Assembly (NCBI RefSeq): GCF_026226615.1
Contig: NZ_JAJAPB010000004.1
Coordinates: 124,001-188,000, forward strand
DNA from: Geovibrio ferrireducens
Lineage (GTDB): Bacteria; Chrysiogenota; Deferribacteres; Deferribacterales; Geovibrionaceae
Length of the DNA stretch: 64,000 bases
Direction of reading: 5' to 3'
Shown here: one piece after another, positions 55,783 through 64,000 of the stretch
How the letters are laid out: each line of letters begins with the position of its first letter
Numbering within the stretch: the stretch's first letter is position 1
Notes under the pieces: model-generated
Told to the model about the DNA's origin: nothing
Seen by the model: the letters and a program-made list of their open reading frames with translations, nothing else
Databases searched by the model: none
Position numbers and translations under genes: made by a program

Positions 55783-57930
55783 TCAGTTGCTGCGTACTTC
55801 CTGAACACCGTCTATATTGAGAAGCTTGTTGATGACAGTCTTAAGCTCTTTTTTATCCTGAACCTCGATGGTAAAGTCCTGCTTGGACAGTCCGTCCGGC
55901 GCCTTGCCGGATGAAAGGTTTGAGATATTTATGCCCATCTCCTTCATGATATTTGCAATATCAAAAAGAACGCCGGGACGGTCGATAACCACTGTTTTTA
56001 TGGCAACAGGCATTCTGAACACCTTTTTATCGCTCCACTGAACAGGAGTGAGTCTCTCCTCGTTTATGCTGCCGTTCAGGATGTTTTCGCAGTCCTTTTT
56101 ATGGATGACAATACCCCTGCCCCTTGAGATATAACCGATAATATCGTCTCCGGGAAGCGGCATGCAGCATTTGGCGACCTTCACCAGCACATCATCTATA
56201 CCGTCAATTACAAAGGGCTCCTCGCTCTTCTTCGGAGCCGGAGCCTCCATGCTTTCAACAGCGTCCTTCTTTTTATCCTTAATTTCTGTAAAGTTATGAA
56301 CTATCTGTCTCGGCGATACCCTGCCGAACCCTACGGCGACATATATATCCTCAAGATCCTTAAGCTTATACTGGGAAGCGATCTTCCGGACATTGGCCTC
56401 CTTATTGAAGATCTCCCGGTAGTCCATAAAATACTGTTTGAACTCCCTGTCCAGAAAGTCGATACCCTGCGCCAGTGCGCGGTCACGCTCTTCCTTCCTG
56501 ATGAAGTTGCGTATTCTGACCTTTGCCCTGCTTGTTTTTACAAAGCCGAGCCAGTCACGGCTGGGTTTGTGGTTGGGCGAGGTGAGAACCGTTACCCTGT
56601 CACCGTTGCGCAGGCGGTATTTCAGCGGAACCATGCGGCCGTCAACCTTCGCTCCGGTGCACATATTCCCTATGTCAGTGTGGATGGAGTAAGCAAAATC
56701 TATGGGCGTTGAACCGACCGGAAGCTCCACCACATCCCCCTTCGGGGTGAAAACATAGATCTGTGTGGGAAGGATGTCCTCCTTCAGCGCCTCCACAAGG
56801 TCAATGGGACGTTTGAGATCATGCTGCTCAAGAAGCCCCCTGAGCCAGCGGAAGGTCTTATCCTCCTGCGGGTCGAAGACCTTGCCCTCTTTATATTTCC
56901 AGTGGGCGGCGATCCCTTCCTCTGCCACTTTGTGCATTTCGTGGGTTCTGATCTGGAACTCCACTGCCATACCCTTCGGCCCCACAACTGTTGTGTGGAG
57001 CGACTGGTAAAGGTTGGACTTCTGCATTGCGATGTAGTCCTTAAACCTTGACTGTATAGGCATCCACAGATTATGGATTATGCCCATGACAGCGTAGCAC
57101 TGGGGAACGTTATCCACCATAATGCGCAGGGCGAGAAGGTCATATATCTCCTCAAAGCTTGCGCCCTTTTTCACCATTTTATTGTAAATGCTGTAAAAAT
57201 GCTTCGGTCTACCCTGAATCTCGGCTCTTATGCCGTTTACCTCAAGCTCCTTCATCACTTTCTGCATTACTTCAAGGAGGTACTGCTCACGCTCACCGCG
57301 TTTGTACTTAACCTTCTCGTAGATCTCATAATACATCTTGGGGTTCAGGATGCGGAAGCAGCGGTCCTCAAGCTCCCACTTGATCCAGGCTATACCCAGC
57401 CTGTGGGCAAGGGGCGCATAAATATCCATGGTTTCCTGAGCTATGCGTTCCTGTTTTTCCTGTCTCAGGGAGTCTATTGTGCTTATATTGTGAAGCCTGT
57501 CGGCCAGTTTGATGAGTATTACGCGGACATCTTTTGACATGGAGACCAGCATCTTGCGGAAGTTTTCCGCCTGCTTCTCCTCTTTGGATTTAAACTCGAT
57601 CTGCCCTATCTTGGAGACACCATTGACGATAAACGCCACATCCTCCCCGAACAGCGAGGCCACCTCTTCATAGGTTGCGTCCGTATCTTCAAGAGTATCA
57701 TGGAGAAGACCGCCTATCACCGTGTCCACATCCATGTTCATCTCTGCGAGGATGTAGGCAACGTTCAGCGGGTGGGAAAGGTAGGGTTCGCCGCTGTGGC
57801 GTAACTGCCCCCTGTGCTTCTGCGCGGCATAGACATATGCCTTGTGCACTTTTTCAAGCCCGGTTGTGACACCGTTTTTTATCATTTTGTCCTGAATATC
57901 CATCAGGCGAATAATTTTCTTGTGTGTCAT
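55783..57930 (-). CDS. rsh: Bifunctional (p)ppGpp synthetase/hydrolase
   Basis: RelA/SpoT homologue, 715 residues. HD hydrolase domain (about 25-200) with HPLNVAYIL and LLHDTLEDT, synthetase domain with YQSLHTTVVGPKG, TGS domain (about 395-455) with YVFTPKGDVVELP, and a C-terminal ACT domain. As the only Rsh in the window and with an intact HD motif, it should make and destroy the alarmone. It overlaps recJ by 4 bases. Confidence 0.96.
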   Translation of the reverse strand: MTHKKIIRLMDIQDKMIKNGVTTGLEKVHKAYVYAAQKHRGQLRHSGEPYLSHPLNVAYILAEMNMDVDTVIGGLLHDTLEDTDATYEEVASLFGEDVAFIVNGVSKIGQIEFKSKEEKQAENFRKMLVSMSKDVRVILIKLADRLHNISTIDSLRQEKQERIAQETMDIYAPLAHRLGIAWIKWELEDRCFRILNPKMYYEIYEKVKYKRGEREQYLLEVMQKVMKELEVNGIRAEIQGRPKHFYSIYNKMVKKGASFEEIYDLLALRIMVDNVPQCYAVMGIIHNLWMPIQSRFKDYIAMQKSNLYQSLHTTVVGPKGMAVEFQIRTHEMHKVAEEGIAAHWKYKEGKVFDPQEDKTFRWLRGLLEQHDLKRPIDLVEALKEDILPTQIYVFTPKGDVVELPVGSTPIDFAYSIHTDIGNMCTGAKVDGRMVPLKYRLRNGDRVTVLTSPNHKPSRDWLGFVKTSRAKVRIRNFIRKEERDRALAQGIDFLDREFKQYFMDYREIFNKEANVRKIASQYKLKDLEDIYVAVGFGRVSPRQIVHNFTEIKDKKKDAVESMEAPAPKKSEEPFVIDGIDDVLVKVAKCCMPLPGDDIIGYISRGRGIVIHKKDCENILNGSINEERLTPVQWSDKKVFRMPVAIKTVVIDRPGVLFDIANIMKEMGINISNLSSGKAPDGLSKQDFTIEVQDKKELKTVINKLLNIDGVQEVRSN

Positions 57931-59672
57931 ATATTTTCATCCGCGGGGCGAATATCCTTGAGATTAAGCTGAATGAACTTGCCGCCGTACCACCCGTTGA
58001 GAACGGGGGTGAAAACTATATCAAATGAGCTGGAGGAACTTAGCATCTCCTCAGAATCCTTCATGTTATAGCCTATGCAGTCAAATACTCTGCCGTTTTT
58101 CTCAAGATATATCTTAAGATGTGTTTTCTCCTTGCCCACGTAGGAGAAGGGCTGGGATTTCCTCAGATTCCTCATACAGAACACGGGCTCCTTATTGCCC
58201 GCTCCGAAAGGCTGCATCCTGTCCAGCCAGCCGAGGAGTTCCTTATTAACGTCCTCCGGTTCCAGAAAAGCGTCAATAACCAGCTCCGGTATATAATCAT
58301 TCTCAGAAAGCAAAGTGTCAACAGCTTCGTTGAATTTTTCTCTCAATTCGGAAATATTATCCATCTGAACCTTGAGCCCGGCGGCGTATTTATGCCCGCC
58401 GAAGGTTATGAGCAGGCTCTCGACCTTTTTGAGCCCTTCATAAAGATGAAATGCGGGAATACTGCGGGCGGAGCCTTTGCCCACACCGTTTTCGGAAGTG
58501 ATTATGATGGTGGGTTTATGAAATTTTTCCACCACCCTTGAGGCGACTATCCCTATCACGCCCTGATGCCAGCTTTCGGAGTAGAGCACAAGCCCTTTGT
58601 ATCTCTCGTTAAGCTGCTCTGTTTCTATCATGTGGTATGACTCAAGGATAATTTCTCGCTCTATGGTCTGGCGGTATCTGTTCTCCTGATCAAGCTCGCG
58701 GGCGAGGTAACGTGCTTCATCCCTGTTATCTGTTATGAGAAGACGGAGCCCTTTGTCGCTGCTGCCCATTCTGCCCACGGCATTTATGCGCGGCGCAAGG
58801 GCAAAACCCACCTGTGACGTACCCACGCGGGAGCCGTCCAGTCCGGTGATTTTTTTAAGCTCGCTGACACCCGGCCTTGTGGATTTCTGAGACAGAAGCT
58901 CAAGCCCGTGGCGTACAAAAATTCTGTTCTCCCCCACAATGGGCACAACATCCGCCACAGTGCCGAGGGTTACAAGATCAAGGTATTTTTTTATGTTAGG
59001 AGCGCCCTTGCCGAAGCACCCCTGTTCCCGCAGGTAGTAGCGCAGACCCATTACAAGTTTGAAAGCTACACCTACCCCGGCAAGCTCTTTAAACTCGTAA
59101 TTATCTCCGGGCTGGAGAGGGTTGATTATACACAAGGCTTTTTCAGGCATGACCTCAGCGGGCTGATGGTGGTCAGTTACTATGACATCCATTCCGAGAG
59201 AGGCGGCATAGGCCACCTCATTCACGGCGTTTATGCCGCAGTCCACTGTTATTATGAGTTTGGTTCCCCTTGAGGCTATCTCGTCCATGGCTTCGCAGTT
59301 GAGGCCGTAGCCCTCCTCAAGCCTGTTGGGAATATAGTAATCCGCATTAGCTCCTATTTCGGTCAGGAAAAGGAACATCAGCGAAACAGAGGTAACGCCG
59401 TCCACATCATAATCACCGTAAATGCATATCCGCTCACCCTTTGCCAGGGCAATGCGTATACGCTCCACAGCGATTTTCATCCCCTTAAGGTTAAAGGGGC
59501 TGTTGAGCTCCCGAAGGGGTGTTTCCAGAAAGCATTCTATGGTTGAGTCATCAGTAAGATGTTTTTTGACAAAGACTTCGCAGAGACAGTCCGGAACCCC
59601 GATTCTTCGCAGAACCTCAAGGTGCGGAAGAGTATCCGCCCTTTTGTAGATCCACTTATACTTAGAACTCAT
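57927..59672 (-). CDS. recJ: Single-stranded-DNA-specific exonuclease RecJ
   Basis: DHH-family 5'-3' exonuclease, about 581 residues. GDYDVDGVTS, ITVDCGIN and VTDHHQP hold the metal ligands; the C-terminal DHHA1 and OB regions follow. ATG 59672 fits the family N-terminus (SSKYKWIYKRA), but an in-frame TTG at 59729 is possible; neither has a strong ribosome-binding site. It is the first gene of recJ-rsh. Confidence 0.94.
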   Translation of the reverse strand: MSSKYKWIYKRADTLPHLEVLRRIGVPDCLCEVFVKKHLTDDSTIECFLETPLRELNSPFNLKGMKIAVERIRIALAKGERICIYGDYDVDGVTSVSLMFLFLTEIGANADYYIPNRLEEGYGLNCEAMDEIASRGTKLIITVDCGINAVNEVAYAASLGMDVIVTDHHQPAEVMPEKALCIINPLQPGDNYEFKELAGVGVAFKLVMGLRYYLREQGCFGKGAPNIKKYLDLVTLGTVADVVPIVGENRIFVRHGLELLSQKSTRPGVSELKKITGLDGSRVGTSQVGFALAPRINAVGRMGSSDKGLRLLITDNRDEARYLARELDQENRYRQTIEREIILESYHMIETEQLNERYKGLVLYSESWHQGVIGIVASRVVEKFHKPTIIITSENGVGKGSARSIPAFHLYEGLKKVESLLITFGGHKYAAGLKVQMDNISELREKFNEAVDTLLSENDYIPELVIDAFLEPEDVNKELLGWLDRMQPFGAGNKEPVFCMRNLRKSQPFSYVGKEKTHLKIYLEKNGRVFDCIGYNMKDSEEMLSSSSSFDIVFTPVLNGWYGGKFIQLNLKDIRPADENI

Positions 59673-59790
59673 GTAGGTTTCAAAACTGTTCGGGTTCAAA
59701 AGCATCTCCGTGCTCAGACGTTTAATCAACTCGCCTGCGACCCCTGCATATCATTGCAGGAAAAAACACTTTCCGAACAGAAGAACGTGC

Positions 59791-60042
59791 CTAAAGGAAG
59801 CTCACCGGCTTTATCGGCTTGTATGACTTGGTAACAGGAAGGCTTTCAGGTGTCTGAAGTCTGTATTTGTCAACTATTTTGGTTTCGATAACCTTTCCCT
59901 CGCTGTCATACAGAGTCAGTTCATACTGACTGACAGCAGCGCTGTTCACAAGGGATGCCACAAGCCATGCCATACTGATTATAAATGCGACGTACCAGTA
60001 CTTCATGCTGGCTCCGCCGAAAATATCCCTTAATTCAGGCAT
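59791..60042 (-). CDS. Small membrane-anchored protein
   Basis: 83 residues with one N-terminal membrane helix (about 15-35) and a short periplasmic tail. No family recognised. Two possible starts, ATG 60042 and ATG 60006, both have purine-rich sites. It lies upstream of recJ with a hairpin CCTGCA/TGCAGG in the gap (59752-59769). Confidence 0.65.
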   Translation of the reverse strand: MPELRDIFGGASMKYWYVAFIISMAWLVASLVNSAAVSQYELTLYDSEGKVIETKIVDKYRLQTPESLPVTKSYKPIKPVSFL

Positions 60043-60211
60043 TATTCCACCGCCGAAATTTAATACTTTATTTATACTTCAATGAAAGTAAAAATACAAG
60101 TATGGTTAGGGAGTTTAATTTCAAATGAACCGCGGTTTACCGTTTATATATTAATTATTTCACCGTTAAACCATCATTGTGTTTAATACAGGAATCGGGT
60201 TATATATATTT

Positions 60212-61132
60212 ATGAGCGAAATTTTCTTTCTCGTGCTTCCGGTTTTTATAGTGCTTGCAACCGGAAACCTGCTTAAAAGAATGAAGATAGTTGACGACAG
60301 GTTCATAGCCTCGTCCAATACGCTTATCTTCAAGGTCACACTCCCCGCACTTCTTTTTCTCAGCATTTCCCGCTCAAACCTCAAGGCTGTGTTTGACTGG
60401 CGGCTTGTGGCAATAATTTTCGCATCTGTCTTCCTTGTTGCCGTTCTGAGCTTTATCACGGCAAAAATCCTCCGCCTCAGCCCGGATATAACAGGCACAT
60501 TCGCCATGAACAACTTCCGCGGCAATTACGCGAACATGGGGCTGCCCGTGTTCTTTTATGTCTTCGGGCAGGAAGGACTTATGTACGCCAGTGTCCTCAT
60601 GGCGTTCATTGTGCCTTATGTAAGCATGCTGGCGATAATCGGCCTCAGCCTCACCTCCGGCGACAGAACCAAGATAGCCCCCATGATGAAAAACGCGGTG
60701 CTGAACCCCCTCGCCATTGCCTGTATGGGCGGACTGCTCTATTCATACATCGGCATACCCATGCCCGCATTCATCAACAAGTCCATCTCCATTATCAGTG
60801 ACGTTACGCTCCCCCTCGCACTGTTCTGCGTGGGCTCCACAATCACGCTGGAATCAATGAAGAATGACTTTTTCCTCAGCTCCCTGAGCTCGTTCTTCAA
60901 AATGCTCGTCGGACCCGCCATAGCCTTCTTCATGCTGAAAGCATGGGGGATTGAGATGACCATCGGCGCTAAGGCACTAGTGGTTCTGCTCTCCTCCCCT
61001 TCCGGAACGGTAAACTACGTGTTCGCCGCAGCAATGGGGGGTAACACACGCCTCACCGCAAGCACCATAGTCACCACACACAGCTTCTCTATCCTCACAT
61101 TCATCATGTGGATTATGATAGTCGGCGTATAG
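60212..61132 (+). CDS. AEC family transporter
   Basis: 306-residue auxin-efflux-carrier-type permease, ten predicted membrane helices, with NNFRGNYANMGLPV in the middle. Related proteins move malate or other carboxylates, which would fit the TCA setting, but the substrate is not evident. An upstream GTG at 60179 is in frame. Its end overlaps the convergent DUF167 gene by 20 bases. Confidence 0.9.
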   Translation: MSEIFFLVLPVFIVLATGNLLKRMKIVDDRFIASSNTLIFKVTLPALLFLSISRSNLKAVFDWRLVAIIFASVFLVAVLSFITAKILRLSPDITGTFAMNNFRGNYANMGLPVFFYVFGQEGLMYASVLMAFIVPYVSMLAIIGLSLTSGDRTKIAPMMKNAVLNPLAIACMGGLLYSYIGIPMPAFINKSISIISDVTLPLALFCVGSTITLESMKNDFFLSSLSSFFKMLVGPAIAFFMLKAWGIEMTIGAKALVVLLSSPSGTVNYVFAAAMGGNTRLTASTIVTTHSFSILTFIMWIMIVGV

Positions 61133-61379
61133 CCTCCAGAACATCCCCGTCAGTCAAATCAGCATCTATCTCAATGGTCTTATGCCGTGAAAGCCCGCCC
61201 GCGCATATCCTCACCGATGACTTGGGCAGCTTCAGCGCCTTAGCGAAAAACTGAACCACCGCCTCATTCGCCGCACCCTCAACAGGCGGTGCTGCGACCT
61301 TTATCTTCGCCTTTCCGTCAAACTCCCCGGCATACCCGCTCTTCTTCGCGCCGGGCTGGATATAAACATGAAATTTCAT
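61113..61379 (-). CDS. DUF167 (YggU) family protein
   Basis: 88 residues. IYQPGAKK-type start (VYIQPGAKKSGY) and VAAPPVEGAANEAVVQFFAK are the family signature. Function unknown, conserved across life. ATG 61379 chosen by homology; the frame extends to 61400. Confidence 0.88.
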   Translation of the reverse strand: MKFHVYIQPGAKKSGYAGEFDGKAKIKVAAPPVEGAANEAVVQFFAKALKLPKSSVRICAGGLSRHKTIEIDADLTDGDVLEAIRRLS

Positions 61380-61482
61380 ACAAATATAATACATCATCAC
61401 CCCTTGCGGATAAAACAGGTATCTTTACATTTAATATAACGGGTGCTAATATCCTGCACTGACAAGCCTTCGGAGGTCTATT

Positions 61483-62487
61483 TTGAAAATCGGAATTATC
61501 GGAGCCACCGGGTACACCGGATTTGAACTGGTGAAAATTCTTGCGAAACACCCTGAATTTGAAATAACGGCACTTACCAGCACCACCCTTGCAGGTACGC
61601 CCTATTCCTCAGTTTATCCCCAGCTCCGAGGCGTTGTCGATAACATCATAGAAGCCGATGACTATGAAAAATGCGCTCAGAAAATCGATGCGGTATTCCT
61701 CTGCCTGCCCCACACGGCAAGTCAGGAAGCGGCTGCCTTCTTCCTCTCCAAAGGGAAAAAAGTAGCTGACCTCAGCGCCGATTTCAGGCTGGGTAGCAAA
61801 GACCTGTACGAGTTTGTGTACAAAGTGCCACACAAAAAAGAGGAACTCTTCGCAGAAGCCGTTTACGGCATGCCCGAAATATTTGGTGAGCAGCTTAAAA
61901 CCGCAAAACTGGCAGCCATACCCGGCTGTTATCCCACTTCAGTGATTATGCCCCTGTTTCCCCTTCTGAAAGAAGGACTTATAGACGGAGAGTTCATAGT
62001 TGCGGACAGCAAATCCGGCATAACCGGCGCAGGCAAGACACCCTCAGAAAAAACACACTTCTGCAATGTGCAGGAAAACTTTCAGGCATACGGCGTACTC
62101 AGCCACAGGCACAACCCCGAAATTAACTTCATTCTCGGCAAAGCGGGCAAACCCGTGGACGTAACCTTCACACCCCACCTCGCACCTATAAATAAAGGTA
62201 TCGAAAGCACCATATACGCACGGTCACACACAGATATATTCCAACTCGCTGAATGCCTCAAAACATTCTACAAAGGCAGGAGATTCGTCCGAATACTCGA
62301 CTTCGGGAACGTCGCCGCCACAGCAAATGTCCGCGATACCAACTTCATAGACATCGCACTGTTTAAAAAAGCAGATAAACTCGTCATTACCTCCGCCATT
62401 GATAACCTCGTGAAAGGCGCAAGCGGAGCCGCAGTGCAGACCATGAACGTAATGTGCGGACTGGATGAAACAACAGGACTGATATAA
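61483..62487 (+). CDS. argC: N-acetyl-gamma-glutamyl-phosphate reductase
   Basis: 334 residues, third step of arginine synthesis. NADP motif GATGYTG at the N-terminus and catalytic Cys149 in IPGCYPTS. The start codon is TTG 61483, with GGAGG 7 bases upstream. argJ lies downstream on the same strand, now separated by a 379-base insert. Confidence 0.96.
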   Translation: MKIGIIGATGYTGFELVKILAKHPEFEITALTSTTLAGTPYSSVYPQLRGVVDNIIEADDYEKCAQKIDAVFLCLPHTASQEAAAFFLSKGKKVADLSADFRLGSKDLYEFVYKVPHKKEELFAEAVYGMPEIFGEQLKTAKLAAIPGCYPTSVIMPLFPLLKEGLIDGEFIVADSKSGITGAGKTPSEKTHFCNVQENFQAYGVLSHRHNPEINFILGKAGKPVDVTFTPHLAPINKGIESTIYARSHTDIFQLAECLKTFYKGRRFVRILDFGNVAATANVRDTNFIDIALFKKADKLVITSAIDNLVKGASGAAVQTMNVMCGLDETTGLI

Positions 62488-62666
62488 GTTTCGGTTTTTT
62501 CTTTTATAATTGAAAGAACCCTTTCTTTAACAGAAAAGAACGGGTTCTCTCAAACTCTCTCCCAAAGAAACTGAATTTGTGTTGAGAAACAAGTGAGTTT
62601 TTGAAGGGGTTTAGGGATACTTTGTTCCTAAAAAGTTTCCCTAAGAAAATCATAATAAAAATATAT
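62488..62666 (+). other. Intergenic region with two hairpins after argC
   Basis: AGAACCC/GGGTTCT hairpin (about 62515-62544) and a larger one built on TTAGGGA/TCCCTAA (about 62609-62642) with an inner ACTTT/AAAGT. Neither has a long T tail, so termination is uncertain. No gene is seen. Confidence 0.5.
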
Positions 62667-62682
62667 TTAAGGAGAATTTATC

Positions 62683-62751
62683 ATGGAACATATAAAAGGC
62701 GCAGGAGTATGCGGCTCTTGTTTTACCGGCTCGGATTTCACATCCGTGTAA
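62683..62751 (+). pseudogene. Truncated duplicate of the argJ start (22 codons)
   Basis: The first ten codons of argJ with their ribosome-binding site, then 12 unrelated codons and a stop. It arises from the 47-bp direct repeat (62667-62713) and would be translated as a short peptide, since AAGGAG is intact. Confidence 0.7.
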
Positions 62752-62822
62752 TTCCTCGCCACATGCTCGCGGGCGGGTAAACCGCCCTTCGCTTCGCACG
62801 GCGTGTTTCCATCCATGGGAAC
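62733..62822 (-). repeat. Hairpin-array repeat, copy F
   Basis: Read on the minus strand: hairpin 62822-62805 with loop ATGGAT, core 62803-62788, GC-rich variable hairpin 62787-62771 (arms GGGCGG/CCGCCC), and a weaker terminal hairpin 62755-62733 with loop ACACGGATGTG. Confidence 0.85.
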
Positions 62823-62866
62823 TTAAAAGGTGCGCATTACAAATTACAGATTAAGGAGAATTTATC

Positions 62867-64000
62867 ATGGAACATATAAAAGGCGCAGGAGTATGCGCAC
62901 CTTTGGGATTTTCGGCATCGAGTGCGGTTGCGGATATTAAGGGGAACGGCAGGGGGAGGAAGGACATGGCTCTTCTTTATTCCGAGGTTCCGTTTAATGC
63001 GGCGGCTGTTTTCACATCCAACAAATTTTGTGCTGCTCCGGTTATTCATGGGCGGGAGCTTATCGGGAAGAAGGGTAAATTCAGCGCGATAGTTGTAAAC
63101 AGCGGCAACGCCAATGCCTGTACAGGTGAGAAGGGGCTTGCGGCCTGCGGTGAGATAACGAAGTCTTTTGCCTCTGAGCTTGGGATTGATGAAAGGGCTG
63201 TGCTTATTTCGTCCACGGGTGTAATCGGCGTTCAGCTTCCTGCGGGAAAAATGACGGCTAAGGCGGCTGAGCTGATAGACGAGCTTGATTCCTCAAACTC
63301 GAATGAGTTTGCGGAAGCGATCATGACTACTGATGCGGTGAAAAAGGAATATGCCGTGCTGGTGGAGACGCAGAACGGCGCTTATGTTGTTGCGGGTGCG
63401 GCGAAGGGTGCGGGGATGATTGCCCCGTCCATGGCCACTATGCTCGGCTTTATCACAACAGATGCGGCGGTGAAGACAGACGCATTGCAGGAAGCGCTGA
63501 ATTACGCAGTGGCTGACAGCTTCAACTGCATCACCGTTGACGGGGACATGAGCACCAATGATACGGTATTCCTGTTTGCAAACGGCATGAGCGGCATCAT
63601 CCCTAACAGGGAGGAGTTCTTCGAGGCGGTGAAGACCGTGTGTGTTGAACTTGCAAAAATGATCGTGAGGGACGGCGAAGGCGCTACCAAGTTCTGCACG
63701 TTTAAGGTCGTGAACGCGGCAACAGAAGAGGATGCGAAGAAGTGTGCCTTTGCCCTTGCCAATTCGCCTCTGGTGAAAACCATGCTCCACGGGGAAGACC
63801 CGAACTGGGGAAGAATTTTCGCAACGGTGGGTGCATGCGGCATAGCGTGCAGACAGGACAATGTTGATCTGTATTTTGAAGACCTGAAATATGCGACAAA
63901 CGGCGTGATAGTGGACTATGCCCTTGAACCGAAGGCTGCTGCGATCATGAAAAAGAAGGATATAGAGATCACTGTGGATCTGAAAGAGGGCTCGGCTTCG
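62867..64000 (+). CDS. argJ: Glutamate N-acetyltransferase / amino-acid acetyltransferase ArgJ (partial)
   Basis: 378 codons of the gene before the window edge. The autocleavage site is AT-ML with Thr191 (SMATMLGFITTD), generating alpha and beta chains; GEDPNWGRI near residue 307 is typical. It recycles acetyl groups between N-acetylornithine and glutamate, and may also use acetyl-CoA. AAGGAG lies 9 bases before the ATG. Its 5' end is duplicated upstream. Confidence 0.96.
   Translation, partial: MEHIKGAGVCAPLGFSASSAVADIKGNGRGRKDMALLYSEVPFNAAAVFTSNKFCAAPVIHGRELIGKKGKFSAIVVNSGNANACTGEKGLAACGEITKSFASELGIDERAVLISSTGVIGVQLPAGKMTAKAAELIDELDSSNSNEFAEAIMTTDAVKKEYAVLVETQNGAYVVAGAAKGAGMIAPSMATMLGFITTDAAVKTDALQEALNYAVADSFNCITVDGDMSTNDTVFLFANGMSGIIPNREEFFEAVKTVCVELAKMIVRDGEGATKFCTFKVVNAATEEDAKKCAFALANSPLVKTMLHGEDPNWGRIFATVGACGIACRQDNVDLYFEDLKYATNGVIVDYALEPKAAAIMKKKDIEITVDLKEGSAS

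Larger units (their letters stand above)
62667..62897. repeat. 47-bp direct repeat flanking a hairpin-array insert
   Basis: 62667-62713 and 62851-62897 are identical over 47 bases and contain the argJ ribosome-binding site and first ten codons. The 137 bases between them contain hairpin-array copy F. Confidence 0.93.

Overview
The window looks like chromosomal DNA of an anaerobic or microaerophilic, respiring Gram-negative bacterium, most likely a member of the Deferribacterota (Geovibrio, Denitrovibrio or Seleniivibrio-like). The evidence is a four-subunit 2-oxoglutarate:ferredoxin oxidoreductase in place of a 2-oxoglutarate dehydrogenase, aconitase B, both classes of fumarase, an octaheme cytochrome c behind a cysteine-bearing Crp/Fnr regulator, an LPS and capsule outer membrane, and histidine kinases with an HQW(K/Q)QPL phospho-acceptor box. 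The genus is inference; no rRNA is present.

Layout. 1-1004: N-terminal part of a DEAD-box helicase (minus). 1508-6602: two PAS histidine kinases around a Fic protein. 6862-16461 (minus): a TCA block made of mdh-sucC-sucD and korD-A-B-C, with acnB transcribed separately upstream. 17243-20085: an Fnr-like regulator and octaheme cytochrome. 20405-23805: two small HTH proteins, a cytoplasmic subtilase and a lone receiver domain. 23839-26950: class II fumarase divergent from a two-subunit class I fumarase. 27094-31582: small membrane proteins and lipoproteins, two tRNA-Ser genes, a pseudouridine synthase with a response regulator, and a DUF4405-type membrane protein. 31593-39717: galE, a nitrilase-family amidase, a WecA-like transferase, a Wzi-like barrel and a very large SLBB export protein. 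40315-43824: a porin and a beta-propeller-like secreted protein. 43833-45721: hslUV. 45947-49213: a lipid A/LPS core operon. 49176-54839: an MCP, an ene-reductase, DUF493, NfeD, trmB and DUF1858 genes. 55415-60042: rpmB, rsh and recJ. 60212-64000: an AEC transporter, DUF167, argC and the start of argJ.

Central carbon genes cluster: acnB, kor, sucCD, mdh and fumarases lie within 20 kb. The mdh and acnB promoters both carry a near-identical palindrome (TGTATACAGTATACA type) over the -10/start region, which suggests one repressor for part of the cycle. A perfect 11-bp inverted repeat buries the sucC ribosome-binding site and start codon.

The least expected structure is a dispersed intergenic repeat found at six loci (eight or more copies). 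Each unit is a string of hairpins around a fixed core, CGCCGTGCGAAGCG. The stems differ from copy to copy but stay paired through compensatory changes, while the loops are fixed (ATGGAN, ACGGAN, ACAGGATGTR). The loops resemble CsrA/RsmA binding hairpins. One copy sits between argC and argJ, flanked by a 47-bp exact duplication of the argJ ribosome-binding site and first codons, which looks like a recent insertion. Two further short repeat families are often found next to it.
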